This document shows positions 55,974 to 64,000 of a stretch of DNA of 64,000 bases, one piece after another. Source of the stretch: Terrirhizobium terrae (lineage in GTDB: Bacteria; Pseudomonadota; Alphaproteobacteria; Rhizobiales; Rhizobiaceae); assembly GCF_030323265.1 (NCBI RefSeq), contig NZ_CP104990.1, forward strand, positions 186,001 to 250,000, in the 5' to 3' direction. Under the pieces are notes generated by a model. The model was not told the DNA's origin. It saw nothing but the letters and a program-made list of their open reading frames with translations, and did not search any database. Position 1 is the stretch's first letter. Each line of letters begins with the position of its first letter. Position numbers and translations under genes: made by a program.

Positions 55974-56860
55974 TGACGGATATAAGCTCGACCAATCGCT
56001 CCACAGTCGACCGCTCGCCCGGCGCGCTGTCGCAATTCCTTCGCCGCCTGTTCCGGCGCCGCACGGTTGCGGTCGGCATCATCGTCCTTGCGATCTTCGT
56101 GATCCTGGCGGTTCTGGCGCCGTGGATCGCACCTTATTCGCCGTCAAAACTTTCGATCGTCAACCGGCTGAAGCCGCCCGGCGAAATGTTCTGGTTCGGG
56201 ACCGACGAGTTCGGCCGCGACGTGTTTTCGCGCACGATCTATTCCGGTCGGCTGTCGCTGCTGATCGGTGCCGCTGTGGTGACGCTTTCGGCCCTGATCG
56301 GCGTCACGCTCGGGCTGCTGGCGGGCTTTTTCCGCCGCCTCGACACGCCGATCGCACGGCTGATCGATGCGATGATGGCCTTTCCGGATATCCTGCTAGC
56401 GATTGCGCTAGTGGCGGCGCTCGGCCCGTCATTGCTGACCGTCATCATCGCGCTCTCAATTGTCTACGCGCCGCGGCTTGCCCGTATCGTCCGCGCCTCG
56501 ACCATCGTCATCCGTGAACTGCCCTATGTGGAGGCGGCGCAGGCGCTCGGCATCTCGACCTTCCACATCATGACCCGGCATGTGCTTCGCAACCTCGTCT
56601 CGCCGATCCTGGTGCAGGGCACGTTCCTGTTTGCCAGCGCCATGCTGGCCGAGGCGAGCCTCTCCTTTCTCGGGCTCGGTGTGAGCCCGGACATTCCGAC
56701 CTGGGGAACCATGATCGCAGCCGGCCGACAATATGTCGGGCAGGCGGACTGGATGACCTACTTCCCCGGCATCGCCATCGTTCTATCCGTCCTGTCGCTG
56801 CAAATGGTCGGCGACGGCCTTCGAGACCTGCTTGATCCCAAAATTGGAAGGGAAATGTAA
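55973..56860 (+). CDS. DppC-type ABC permease
   Basis: About 295 residues starting MTDISSTNRSTVDRS at the ATG that overlaps the dppB-like stop. GTDEFGRDVFSRTIYSGRLSLLIG near 85 and the EAA loop LPYVEAAQALGISTFHIMTRHVL are typical. It ends DPKIGREM. Intact. No ATPase gene (DppD/F) follows, so the transporter must borrow one from elsewhere, or the genes are separate. Confidence 0.92.
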   Translation: MTDISSTNRSTVDRSPGALSQFLRRLFRRRTVAVGIIVLAIFVILAVLAPWIAPYSPSKLSIVNRLKPPGEMFWFGTDEFGRDVFSRTIYSGRLSLLIGAAVVTLSALIGVTLGLLAGFFRRLDTPIARLIDAMMAFPDILLAIALVAALGPSLLTVIIALSIVYAPRLARIVRASTIVIRELPYVEAAQALGISTFHIMTRHVLRNLVSPILVQGTFLFASAMLAEASLSFLGLGVSPDIPTWGTMIAAGRQYVGQADWMTYFPGIAIVLSVLSLQMVGDGLRDLLDPKIGREM

Positions 56861-56862
56861 TC

Positions 56863-58071
56863 ATGAGATCCGGAGAAAAGGCGCAACCGCTTCTCCTCGC
56901 CAATGTGAAGCCGATGGCATTCGGTTCCAATGCGCATGAGGGTAGCACCGACATTCTTGTCGGTTCTGACGGCAAGATCGTCGCAATCGGCCCCTCACTT
57001 GCTGCACCCGCCGATGCCCGCCGCATCGATGCCGCCGGCGCCTGGATCTCGCCGGGCTGGGTCGATCTGCATGTGCATATCTGGCATGGCGGAACCGACA
57101 TTTCGATCCGCCCATCCGAATGCGGCGCGGAGCGTGGCGTGACGACGCTGGTCGATGCGGGCTCTGCCGGCGAAGCGAATTTCCACGGTTTTCGCGAATA
57201 TATCATCGAGCCGTCCAAGGAACGCATCAAGGCCTTTCTCAACCTTGGTTCGATCGGCCTCGTGGCCTGCAATCGCGTCGCGGAGCTGCGGGATATCCGC
57301 GATATCGACCTCGACCGCATTCTCGAATGCTATGCGGAAAACAGCGAGCATATCGTCGGCCTCAAGGTGCGCGCCAGCCATGTGATCACCGGCTCCTGGG
57401 GTGTTACGCCGGTCAAGCTTGGCAAGAAGATCGCCAAGATCCTGAAGATCCCGATGATGGTGCATGTCGGCGAGCCGCCGGCGCTTTATGACGAAGTGCT
57501 CGAAATCCTCGGTCCCGGCGACGTCGTCACCCATTGCTTCAACGGCAAGGCCGGATCCTCGATCATGGAGGACGACGACCTGTTCAACCTCGCCGAACGC
57601 TGCGCTTCCGAAGGCGTGCGCCTCGATATCGGCCATGGCGGTGCCTCCTTCTCCTTCAAGGTAGCGGAAGCGGCGATCGCGCGCGGGCTCTTGCCGCATT
57701 CGATTTCGACCGACCTGCACGGCCATTCGATGAATTTCCCGGTTTGGGATCTGGCGACAACCATGTCGAAGCTTCTCTCGGTCGGCATGCCGTTCGACAA
57801 GGTGGTCAATGCGGTTACCCATGCGCCGGCGGAAGTCATCAAGCTCGATATGGAAAATCGTCTTTCGGTCGGCCAGCGGGCGGATTTCACCATTTTCGAC
57901 CTGATCGATTCCGATCTCGAAGCGACCGATTCCAATGGTGATGTCTCGCAGCTCAAGCAGCTGTTCGAGCCGCGCTATGCGGTGATCGGTTCCGAGGCGA
58001 TCACGTCCAGCCGCTACATCCCGCGGGCCCGCAAACTCGTGCGTCACAGCCACGGTTATTCGTGGCGGTGA
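56863..58071 (+). CDS. amidohydrolase/deacetylase family metallohydrolase (EF_0837-like)
   Basis: 402 residues, 2 bases after the permease stop. Metal ligands of the amidohydrolase barrel are visible: HVHIWHGG near 66, probable carboxylated lysine in IVGLKVRASH near 165, MMVHVGEP near 202, THCFNGK near 224 and STDLHGHS near 285. Dihydroorotase-like overall. This subfamily often pairs with SelA-like PLP enzymes, one of which lies at 59534. The substrate is probably a cyclic or acylated amino compound delivered by the preceding transporter. Intact. Confidence 0.85.
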   Translation: MRSGEKAQPLLLANVKPMAFGSNAHEGSTDILVGSDGKIVAIGPSLAAPADARRIDAAGAWISPGWVDLHVHIWHGGTDISIRPSECGAERGVTTLVDAGSAGEANFHGFREYIIEPSKERIKAFLNLGSIGLVACNRVAELRDIRDIDLDRILECYAENSEHIVGLKVRASHVITGSWGVTPVKLGKKIAKILKIPMMVHVGEPPALYDEVLEILGPGDVVTHCFNGKAGSSIMEDDDLFNLAERCASEGVRLDIGHGGASFSFKVAEAAIARGLLPHSISTDLHGHSMNFPVWDLATTMSKLLSVGMPFDKVVNAVTHAPAEVIKLDMENRLSVGQRADFTIFDLIDSDLEATDSNGDVSQLKQLFEPRYAVIGSEAITSSRYIPRARKLVRHSHGYSWR

Positions 58072-58094
58072 GCCTTCGTTGAGACAGCATCAGC

Positions 58095-58606
58095 ATGACA
58101 GGAGTTGACGTGAGCACGTCCCCAGCCAAGGCCGGCACGGCCGCTTCCACGCCCTATGACCGCCTCGCAGCGCTCGGCATCGAACTGCCGCCGCCGCCGA
58201 AGCCGATCGCAAATTTCCTCACCCATGTACAGGAGGGAGCCTTCTCTTCCTCTCCGGCCAGGGGCCGCTGGAAGCAAGTGGGCACATGCATGTCGGTAAG
58301 GTCGGCGGCGATGTTCCGACCGAGGACGCCTACCGGCATGCCAGGGTGACGGGCATCAACCTGATCGCCGTGATGCATCATGCGCTGGGCGACCTCTCGC
58401 GGGTGAAGCGCGTCGTCAAGCTGCTCGGCATGGTCAATGCCGTGCCGGATTTCCGCGACCATCCGCAGGTGATCAACGGCTGCTCCGATCTTTTTGCCGA
58501 AGTTTTCGGCGAGGCCGGACATCATGCGCGTTCGGCTGTGGGGTTCGGCTCGCTGCCGGGCAATATCACGGTCGAGATCGAAGCAATTGTCGCCCTGCAC
58601 GAATAG
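58095..58606 (+). CDS. RidA/YjgF-family imine deaminase, one frameshift
   Basis: Joined product of about 170 residues, starting MTGVDVSTSPAKAG. The N-terminal YDRLAALGIELPPPPKPIANF is characteristic of the longer RidA subgroup. The frame breaks near 58243 (one C missing), restoring GALLFLSGQGPLEASGHMHVGKVGGD. The C-terminal RSAVGFGSLPGNITVEIEAI includes the usual active-site arginine region. RidA proteins hydrolyse reactive enamines/imines released by PLP-dependent enzymes. It lies 24 bases after the amidohydrolase. Confidence 0.87.
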
Positions 58607-58613
58607 GAACCGG

Positions 58614-59440
58614 CTAGTGGTTGCGCCATCCCATCAGCGTCTCGATCCGCTCGGCGGAAGCCCGGACCTGGCCGGCATAGAGTTCCCGGTCGCCCAGGAC
58701 TTTCTGCTCGGGCAGCACGATGGAGATCGTGGCGACGCATGCGCCGGAACGATCGCAGACGGGGAGGCGATGCAGGCGACCGAATAATCGGATTCCGCCA
58801 CCTGCACCGAGAGACGATCCTGATAGGCCCTGGCCGCCGAGTCCGACAGGGTGTGTGCATCCGTATCGGCGCGGCCCGTGGGCGAATGGCGGGCACAGCG
58901 GCTGAAAAGCTCGACGCGTTCCTGTTCGGAGAGATGGCCGACGAGAAGGCGGCCGGATGCCGTCCAATTGAGCGGCACGCGGGTGCCGACGCGCGACGAG
59001 ACCTGGAAATGGCTCGGGCCGTCGGCCATAGCCAGGACCAGCATATGGTCGCCCTCGCGGCCGCAGACCTGCACGGTCTCGCCGGCCTGGCGGCAGAGGT
59101 CATGCATCTCGTGGGTGGCGACGGCCATGAAGTCCAGCGAGCGCGCATAGGCGAGGCCGTAGTGATAAAGGCGGGGGCCGAGCCAGATCGTACCGTCGGC
59201 ATTGCGCGCCAGCATGTTCTTTTCAACGAGGTCGTCGACGATCACGTAGACGGTCGAGAGCGGCGCCTTGACCGCCTTGGCGATCGCATAGGCACCCGCC
59301 GGGCCGCCGGTTTCGTAGAGATGGTCGATGATCTGCAGCGCCCGGTCGATGCCGCTGACGCGCGAGCGTTTGCTACCGTTCGCGCCGTCGTCGCTCGGCT
59401 CGATGTCATCGGAAACTGTTGATGATGTCCTGGCGTCCAC
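58614..59440 (-). CDS. IclR-family regulator, one late frameshift
   Basis: Joined product of about 275 residues. The N-terminal HTH includes SGIDRALQIIDHLYETGGPAGAYAIAKAVKAPLSTVYVIV (in two helices), followed by the IclR effector domain with GRLLVGHLSEQE. The frame breaks near 58757, where CCCC should be CCCCC, restoring ASPVCDRSGACVATISIVLP and an end at 58614. The start is taken as GTG 59440 (VDARTSSTVSDD). It is convergent with ridA and divergent from the SelA-like gene. A 17-bp motif shared with the ABC operon lies in the divergent gap. Confidence 0.83.
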
Positions 59441-59468
59441 GCGACCGATCCCTGCATTACTCGCATGA

Positions 59469-59485
59469 GCTATTACATTACTATG
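59469..59485 (-). promoter_or_regulatory. candidate IclR operator, site 2
   Basis: On the minus strand CATAGTAATGTAATAGC, between the IclR start and the SelA-like start. It differs by one base from site 1 at 53381. Confidence 0.6.
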
Positions 59486-59533
59486 GCATAAGTGTCGATG
59501 ATGAAATCGGCTACGCCTGACTGGAGAAAGCAA

Positions 59534-60728
59534 ATGTCCGACGATATCCGCAGCAAGATCGGCCTTCGGCCCGTCATCAATGTTTCCGGCACCATGACCG
59601 GCCTTGGGGCCTCGATCGTCGTGCCCGAAGCCATCGAGGCGATGACGAAGATCCTGCCGCAATTCGTCGAGATCAATGACCTGCAGCGCAAGGCGAGCGC
59701 CGTCATCGCACGGCTGACGGGAGGAAGCGGGCTTCGTGACCGCATCCTGCTCTTCCGGCATCAGCCTGGCGGTTGCGGGTACGATCACCGGCCCGGATCT
59801 GCTCGCCATCGAAAAGCTGCCGGAAACCTCGACGCCGAAGAACGAGGTGCTTGTGCAGATGGGCCATGTCGTCAGCTACGGCGCGCCGGTGGACCAGGCG
59901 ATCCGGCTTGCCGGCGGCAAGGTGGTGATGGTCGGGCAGGCGACCTCGACCCATCGCTATCACATGGAAAATGCCATCACCGACCGCACCGCTGCGGCGG
60001 TTTACGTCGTCTCGCACCATGTGGTCGATTATGGCCTGCTGAACCTCAAGGAATTCGTCGAGATCGCCCATGCGAAGGGCGTACCGGTCATCGTCGATGC
60101 CGCCTCGGAATATGATCTCAAGCTGTTCCTGGAGCAGGGGGCGGATGTCGCACTCTATTCCGGCCACAAGTTCCTCGGCGGCCCGACCTCAGGCATCGTC
60201 GCCGGAAAGAAGGAACTCGTGCGCAACGCCTTCCTGCAGAACATGGGCATCGGCCGCGGCATGAAGGTCGGCAAGGAAAGCATCTTTGGCGTCATGGCGG
60301 CGCTGGAGGCCTGGGAGACTCGGGATCACGCCGGGATCCGCGAGCGGGAAACGGGCTATCTGAACCTCTGGAAGCAAACGCTGGACGGCCGTCCGGGTGT
60401 GACGGCACTCATCGAACCCGACCCGACCAACAATCCGCTCGACCGCATGCGGGTGATCATTTCTGCCCAGGAGGCGCATATCACCGCGTGGGATCTGGCT
60501 GCGGCTCTACGCTCGGGCAGCCCGCCGATCATCGTCCGTGATCATGAGGTGGAACACCATTATTTCTATCTCGACCCGTGCAATCTTCATCCTGGGCAGG
60601 AGGCGATCGTCGCGAGCCGGCTTGCGGAGGAACTCGACAAGGCGAGGGCGTCGAACGAGATCATCGCGACGCCCATCGAGGACCTCAGTCGTCACCGCTT
60701 TGACGGCGCGCTACGCTGGCCGGATTGA
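59534..60728 (+). CDS. SelA-like PLP-dependent enzyme, one frameshift
   Basis: Joined product of about 398 residues, starting [25 protein letters not shown]. The frame breaks near 59725 (one base missing), restoring [23 protein letters not shown]. The PLP lysine is in [13 protein letters not shown] near 227. The family is related to selenocysteine synthase but is found without selenoprotein genes, and includes D-glucosaminate-6-phosphate ammonia-lyase. With the amidohydrolase and RidA it probably eliminates ammonia from a hydroxy-amino acid or amino sugar acid. Regulated from the divergent IclR region. Confidence 0.85.
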
Positions 60729-60765
60729 TGGAGAACGCGCCCCTCTTGAGGGGCGCGTGCTATAA

Positions 60766-62307
60766 TCACTGAGCCGGAGCAGCGGTCGGCATTGGATCAC
60801 CTGCAGGTGCGGTTTGCATCTGTGCCGGCTGTGATGGTCTGTCGGTTCTTGGTGACGGTTGGTCGGCCGCGCCGGGGACTTCATTGGTGCTGCCGGGGGC
60901 CGTCGTCGCGTCAGCTGAAGCCTGAGGATTTGCCGAAACGCGATCGGTGCCGATCGGCTGGGGTATGACATTTCCATCCGAGGACGCCACCCGCCAAACA
61001 GTGTTCCCGGCATCGTCGGCGACGAGCAGCGCTCCGGTGCCGTCGATACCCAGCCCGACAGGTCGGCCGCGAGCGTTTTCGCCGTCAAGAAAGCCTGTCA
61101 CCACGTCCTGCGCCTTGCCGGAAGGTTTGCCGTTCTCGAACGGCACATAAACAACCTTGTAACCGTTGAAACTGTCGCGGTTCCAGCTGCCGTGCTCGCC
61201 GACGAACGCACCGTTGGCGTAAGCTGCCGGAAGCGCGGAATCCATCGTGAACGTCATTCCAAGTGCCGCCACATGGCTTGAAAGCGCGTAGTCAGGCGGG
61301 ATGGCTTTCTCGACCATATCGGGCCGTGGCGGGCGCACACGGACATCGACGTGGTTGCCGTAATAGCTCCAGGGCCAGCCGTAGAATGCGCCATCCTTGA
61401 CTGATGTCATGTAGTCGGGAACGAGGTTGGGGCCAAGCTCGTCGCGCTCGTTGACGACTGTCCACAATTCGCCCGTCTGCGGATTGAAGGTCAGACCGTT
61501 AGGATTACGGAGCCCTGAACCGAAGACGCGGGCAGCCCCCGTCTGGCGATCGACCTGCCAGATCGCGGCCCGTCCTTTTTCTGCTTCTATGCCGTTTTCA
61601 GCGGCATTGGAGTTGGAGCCGACGGATACGTACAGCATCTTGCCGTCCGGGCTGAGCGCCAGATCCTTCGTCCAGTGGTGGTTGATCGGCCCACCGGGCA
61701 ACGGCGTCAAAACTCTCGGCGCGGCGGTGATCTCGTTCTGCCCGAGCTCGTAGGGATAAGCCAGGATGGCGCTCGCAGAGGCGACATACAGCGTGTTGTC
61801 GATCCAGGCGACGCCGAAGGGAGAGTCGAGCTTGGTCAGGAGATCATGCCGCTCATCCACCTGGCCGTCGCGGTTGGTATCGCGCAGCAGGGTGATGAGA
61901 TTAGTTTCCTTTTGCTCCGCACTCCCGCTGCCGTGGGAGATCGACATGATCCAGCCGCGAATGATGTCCTTGGGGCGGGTGGGGGCAGACTTAGCAGGCT
62001 CCTTGGACTGGATCACGAGCACATCGCCATTGGGCAGGGTGTGGACCGTACGCGGGTTGGCGAGATCCTTCGCATAGACGGTCGCCTTCAAGCCTTCCGG
62101 TACGGCGGGCGTTTCGCCATCCTTCCATCCGACCACGCTTGCGACCTTGAGGTCGGGCATCAGATCGGCCTGGGGTTCAGGGAGAACGGGGTCGGGGCCG
62201 ATCTGCTGGGAGACGTCGAAACCGCCATCCTGTGCATAGGCGCCGACAGTTACGCTTGCCGAAAGAGCAAGGGCCGAGGCAATCAGAATTCGGGACTTTT
62301 GCATCAT
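60766..62307 (-). CDS. L-sorbosone dehydrogenase-like PQQ/beta-propeller protein
   Basis: About 513 residues. The signal peptide (ILIASALALSASVTVGAYAQ) is followed by a six-bladed propeller of the glucose/sorbosone dehydrogenase family (PSPD-like GKMLYVSVGSNSNAAENG, GLRNPNGLTFNPQTGELW, GEHGSWNRDSFNGYKVVY). The last 70 residues are a low-complexity Pro/Ala/Ser/Thr tail. It is periplasmic and should oxidise a sugar or aldose with PQQ. It starts at ATG 62307, which overlaps the stop of the DUF2231 gene (ATGA), so the two are coupled. Confidence 0.85.
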   Translation of the reverse strand: MMQKSRILIASALALSASVTVGAYAQDGGFDVSQQIGPDPVLPEPQADLMPDLKVASVVGWKDGETPAVPEGLKATVYAKDLANPRTVHTLPNGDVLVIQSKEPAKSAPTRPKDIIRGWIMSISHGSGSAEQKETNLITLLRDTNRDGQVDERHDLLTKLDSPFGVAWIDNTLYVASASAILAYPYELGQNEITAAPRVLTPLPGGPINHHWTKDLALSPDGKMLYVSVGSNSNAAENGIEAEKGRAAIWQVDRQTGAARVFGSGLRNPNGLTFNPQTGELWTVVNERDELGPNLVPDYMTSVKDGAFYGWPWSYYGNHVDVRVRPPRPDMVEKAIPPDYALSSHVAALGMTFTMDSALPAAYANGAFVGEHGSWNRDSFNGYKVVYVPFENGKPSGKAQDVVTGFLDGENARGRPVGLGIDGTGALLVADDAGNTVWRVASSDGNVIPQPIGTDRVSANPQASADATTAPGSTNEVPGAADQPSPRTDRPSQPAQMQTAPAGDPMPTAAPAQ

Positions 62308-62741
62308 ACTCTCCATGCCAGTCTGGCATATTTGCGCGACGACACTGCCGCTGCCAGAAGCAGGAGCACGAAGGTGACTGCCGACAGCGCCAACCCATAA
62401 GGCATGACCGCCGTCCAGCCGTCGCGGGCGTGGACGAAGCTGTTGAGGACGGCAATAGCCAGGATCAGGATGTAGAGAAGCACCGTCGCAAATGCCGGCC
62501 TTAATGGACGTGTGCGTGGGCGGAGATAATCGAGAATGCCTGCAAGAAGCCCTATGCCGCCCAAAACAAGGCCAGCCAACAGCAACCACGATGAGAAATT
62601 CTGCCACATGATGTCGCTGCTCATCACGTAGGCGATGTCGGTCAAGAGAGCGAGGCTGAAACAGACAAAGGGAAACGGGACAAAGATTGACTGAAACGGA
62701 TAGGCCGCCGAATCGCGGTTGGGGGAGGAGAACACAGCCAT
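62304..62741 (-). CDS. DUF2231 membrane protein
   Basis: 145 residues with four predicted helices (FVPFPFVCFSLALLTDIAYV, WLLLAGLVLGGIGLLAGILD, FATVLLYILILAIAVLNSFV, ALSAVTFVLLLLAAAV). DUF2231 proteins often accompany sorbosone dehydrogenase-type proteins and may take part in membrane electron transfer. The end overlaps the downstream start. Intact. Confidence 0.85.
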   Translation of the reverse strand: MAVFSSPNRDSAAYPFQSIFVPFPFVCFSLALLTDIAYVMSSDIMWQNFSSWLLLAGLVLGGIGLLAGILDYLRPRTRPLRPAFATVLLYILILAIAVLNSFVHARDGWTAVMPYGLALSAVTFVLLLLAAAVSSRKYARLAWRV

Positions 62742-63127
62742 GAGGATGCTCCATGGAGGAGGAACGCCGAGACGAGGAAATTAAACCCCTGCGTGACGGT
62801 TTTGTTCCCTGTTTCCGGCTGCTTGCCGTCTTCGATGGATGTTAGAGCAATTTGCGATTCCAACTTTGCAGAGAAGGGGCATCCCAACTTCGCGGCCACG
62901 TACGATGTCAAAGCTGGATAGGGCTGCGACGCTGTCGGCCAGTTAGAGATGCGACACTGGCTCCGACGATCAGCCCCCGATCCGACCGGCTGGGCCGGGT
63001 TGCAAGGGAGGAGCGGGGGCGGGTGATGACGCTCCCTTTGGGCTTTAGCTTTCTCAGTGGCAATTGTGTCGTTGTCGACTGATACTCGTTTACACCGCAT
63101 TGGGCGGGTAGGGATCAAAGCCGCGCG
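62742..63127. other. intergenic region, no gene seen
   Basis: 386 bases between the divergent DUF2231 gene and the hypothetical gene at 63128. Only short ORFs without family resemblance are present, and no clear operator or terminator was recognised. Confidence 0.4.
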
Positions 63128-63865
63128 ATGCTTCCGGAAATCAAGCTGCAGGGTAACGTCGATGTCGCCGCGCTGTCACCTCTTCTTCGCGGCATGCTGC
63201 TGTCCGTTGCCTATGCCGACGGTGAGGGCGGCATAGGATTGACCGCGACCGGCGCCATGAACCGCAAATTCGTGCATTGGGCCGCTGTGAACTTCCTCTG
63301 GCCCAACTTCACGGCCGTAGACCTCTACAGCATGAACAAAGTTCTGAACGAAAGCGACATGCCGCCGCTCTGGGTCGTGCGGGACATGACCCGCCACATG
63401 CAGCTTCTTCGCCGGAAAAAGGATGTGCTAGTGCCAACCAAACGAGGTCGCGAGTTTCTGGTGAACCCGCAAGCCTTCTTCGATCTGATCGCCACCGATT
63501 ATCTCTATTCCTATGTCCACGCCACCGAGCGCAAGCAAGAGGTCCAAGCTCGGTTTCGTTGGTGGCGCATGCTCCTCAATCTTCTCAACATCAAGGCGAG
63601 AGAGGGCTGCACGCCATTAGACATTGTTAAGATCCTTTATCCAGACATGGAACCTCTGTCAGACACCGAAATGACCCTGGAAGCCTGGGAGCTGAAATCC
63701 GATCTCCAATATGGTGTCCTGCGGCGTCTGTGCTGGCTGGGCCTGCTTTATGAGACACGAGAAGGGCTCACGCTTCTTCAAGACGGAGCCTTCCACAAGA
63801 CGCCGCTTTGGTCCGCCTGCTTGCAGCTGGAATCAGATATGCAAAGCGACATCGGCGTACACTGA
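63128..63865 (+). CDS. conserved hypothetical protein
   Basis: 245 residues, no recognised family. The N-terminus is MLPEIKLQGNVDVAALSPLL; YADGEGGIGLTATGAMNRKF follows, and HMQLLRRKKDVLVPTKRGRE near 90 looks like a winged-helix recognition segment (LTxxG-type wing). A second such pattern (LQYGVLRRLCWLGLLYETREGLTL) is near 195. It may be a DNA-binding protein with two winged helices, by inference. There is no membrane segment. Confidence 0.6.
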   Translation: MLPEIKLQGNVDVAALSPLLRGMLLSVAYADGEGGIGLTATGAMNRKFVHWAAVNFLWPNFTAVDLYSMNKVLNESDMPPLWVVRDMTRHMQLLRRKKDVLVPTKRGREFLVNPQAFFDLIATDYLYSYVHATERKQEVQARFRWWRMLLNLLNIKAREGCTPLDIVKILYPDMEPLSDTEMTLEAWELKSDLQYGVLRRLCWLGLLYETREGLTLLQDGAFHKTPLWSACLQLESDMQSDIGVH

Positions 63866-63871
63866 CGATCT

Positions 63872-64000
63872 CTATTCCGCCGCTGGCTGCCTCAATAACG
63901 CTTTCTCTCGCCGTGCAATCACCGCCGGATCGTTCATGTAATCTGTCCTCGGCTTACGGCCACGCTTCTGATAGCCGTTGGCCTTGCTGCCGTCCCGAAT
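63872..64000 (-). CDS. C-terminal part of a gene running off the window
   Basis: On the minus strand an open frame of 42 residues from the window edge ends at TAG (63874-63872), 7 bases from the stop of the hypothetical gene. Visible residues include KANGYQKRGRKPRTDYMNDP, a basic tail resembling an AT-hook-like or DNA-associated protein end. The family is unknown. Confidence 0.45.
   Translation of the reverse strand: MRDGSKANGYQKRGRKPRTDYMNDPAVIARREKALLRQPAAE

Noticed and set aside
1-64000. CRISPR arrays, tRNA or rRNA genes, prophage or transposase genes
   Set aside because: No regularly spaced repeats, no clover-leaf or rRNA-like sequence and no recognisable mobile-element protein were seen in reading the window.

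Overview
The window reads as part of a repABC-type plasmid or chromid from an alphaproteobacterium of the Rhizobiaceae (Rhizobium, Agrobacterium, Neorhizobium and relatives). The evidence is a complete repA-repB-repC locus (9258-13106) with a counter-transcribed RNA terminator between repB and repC, high GC, many ABC uptake systems with attached catabolic genes, and rhizobial-style palindromic repeats. No rRNA, tRNA, insertion sequence or CRISPR array was seen.

Layout. (1) 1-4430: M20 amidase, DUF917 protein, a small low-GC ORF and a divergent urocanase-like enzyme, possibly a route for an imidazole or thio-imidazole compound. (2) 4455-8897, minus strand: pseudouridine kinase and glycosidase, short 6-phosphogluconate dehydrogenase, and anhydro-MurNAc kinase. 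(3) 9258-13106: the replicon. (4) 13210-15581: CoA-transferase and a glycosyltransferase-like protein. (5) 15773-24222: hydroxyproline and D-amino acid catabolism (GntR regulator, DapA-family deaminase, two D-amino acid dehydrogenases, proline-racemase-family epimerase, Ldh2-type reductase, Lrp regulator, alanine racemase). (6) 24405-28331: four tiny proteins, CorA and Kup. (7) 28501-36998: a DapA homologue lacking the catalytic lysine, then a siderophore uptake unit (AraC regulator, TonB receptor, FecBCDE-like ABC transporter). (8) 37008-43894: a response regulator, a diheme peroxidase, a cytochrome c, an MFS transporter and a hybrid histidine kinase. (9) 44652-47653: tautomerase and modABC behind two ModE-like boxes. 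(10) 47781-53224: LacI-regulated amino acid ABC transporter with a 2-hydroxyacid dehydrogenase. (11) 53408-60728: peptide-type ABC transporter, amidohydrolase, RidA, IclR regulator and a SelA-like PLP enzyme, tied together by a shared 17-bp motif. (12) 60766-64000: sorbosone dehydrogenase-like protein, DUF2231 protein and two hypotheticals.

An important caveat: about 23 genes carry single-base frameshifts (about 25 in all), most of them losses of one base in G or C runs, and they include repB and repC. This is more likely uncorrected sequencing error than mass pseudogenisation. I therefore annotate these genes as joined CDSs and state where each frame breaks.
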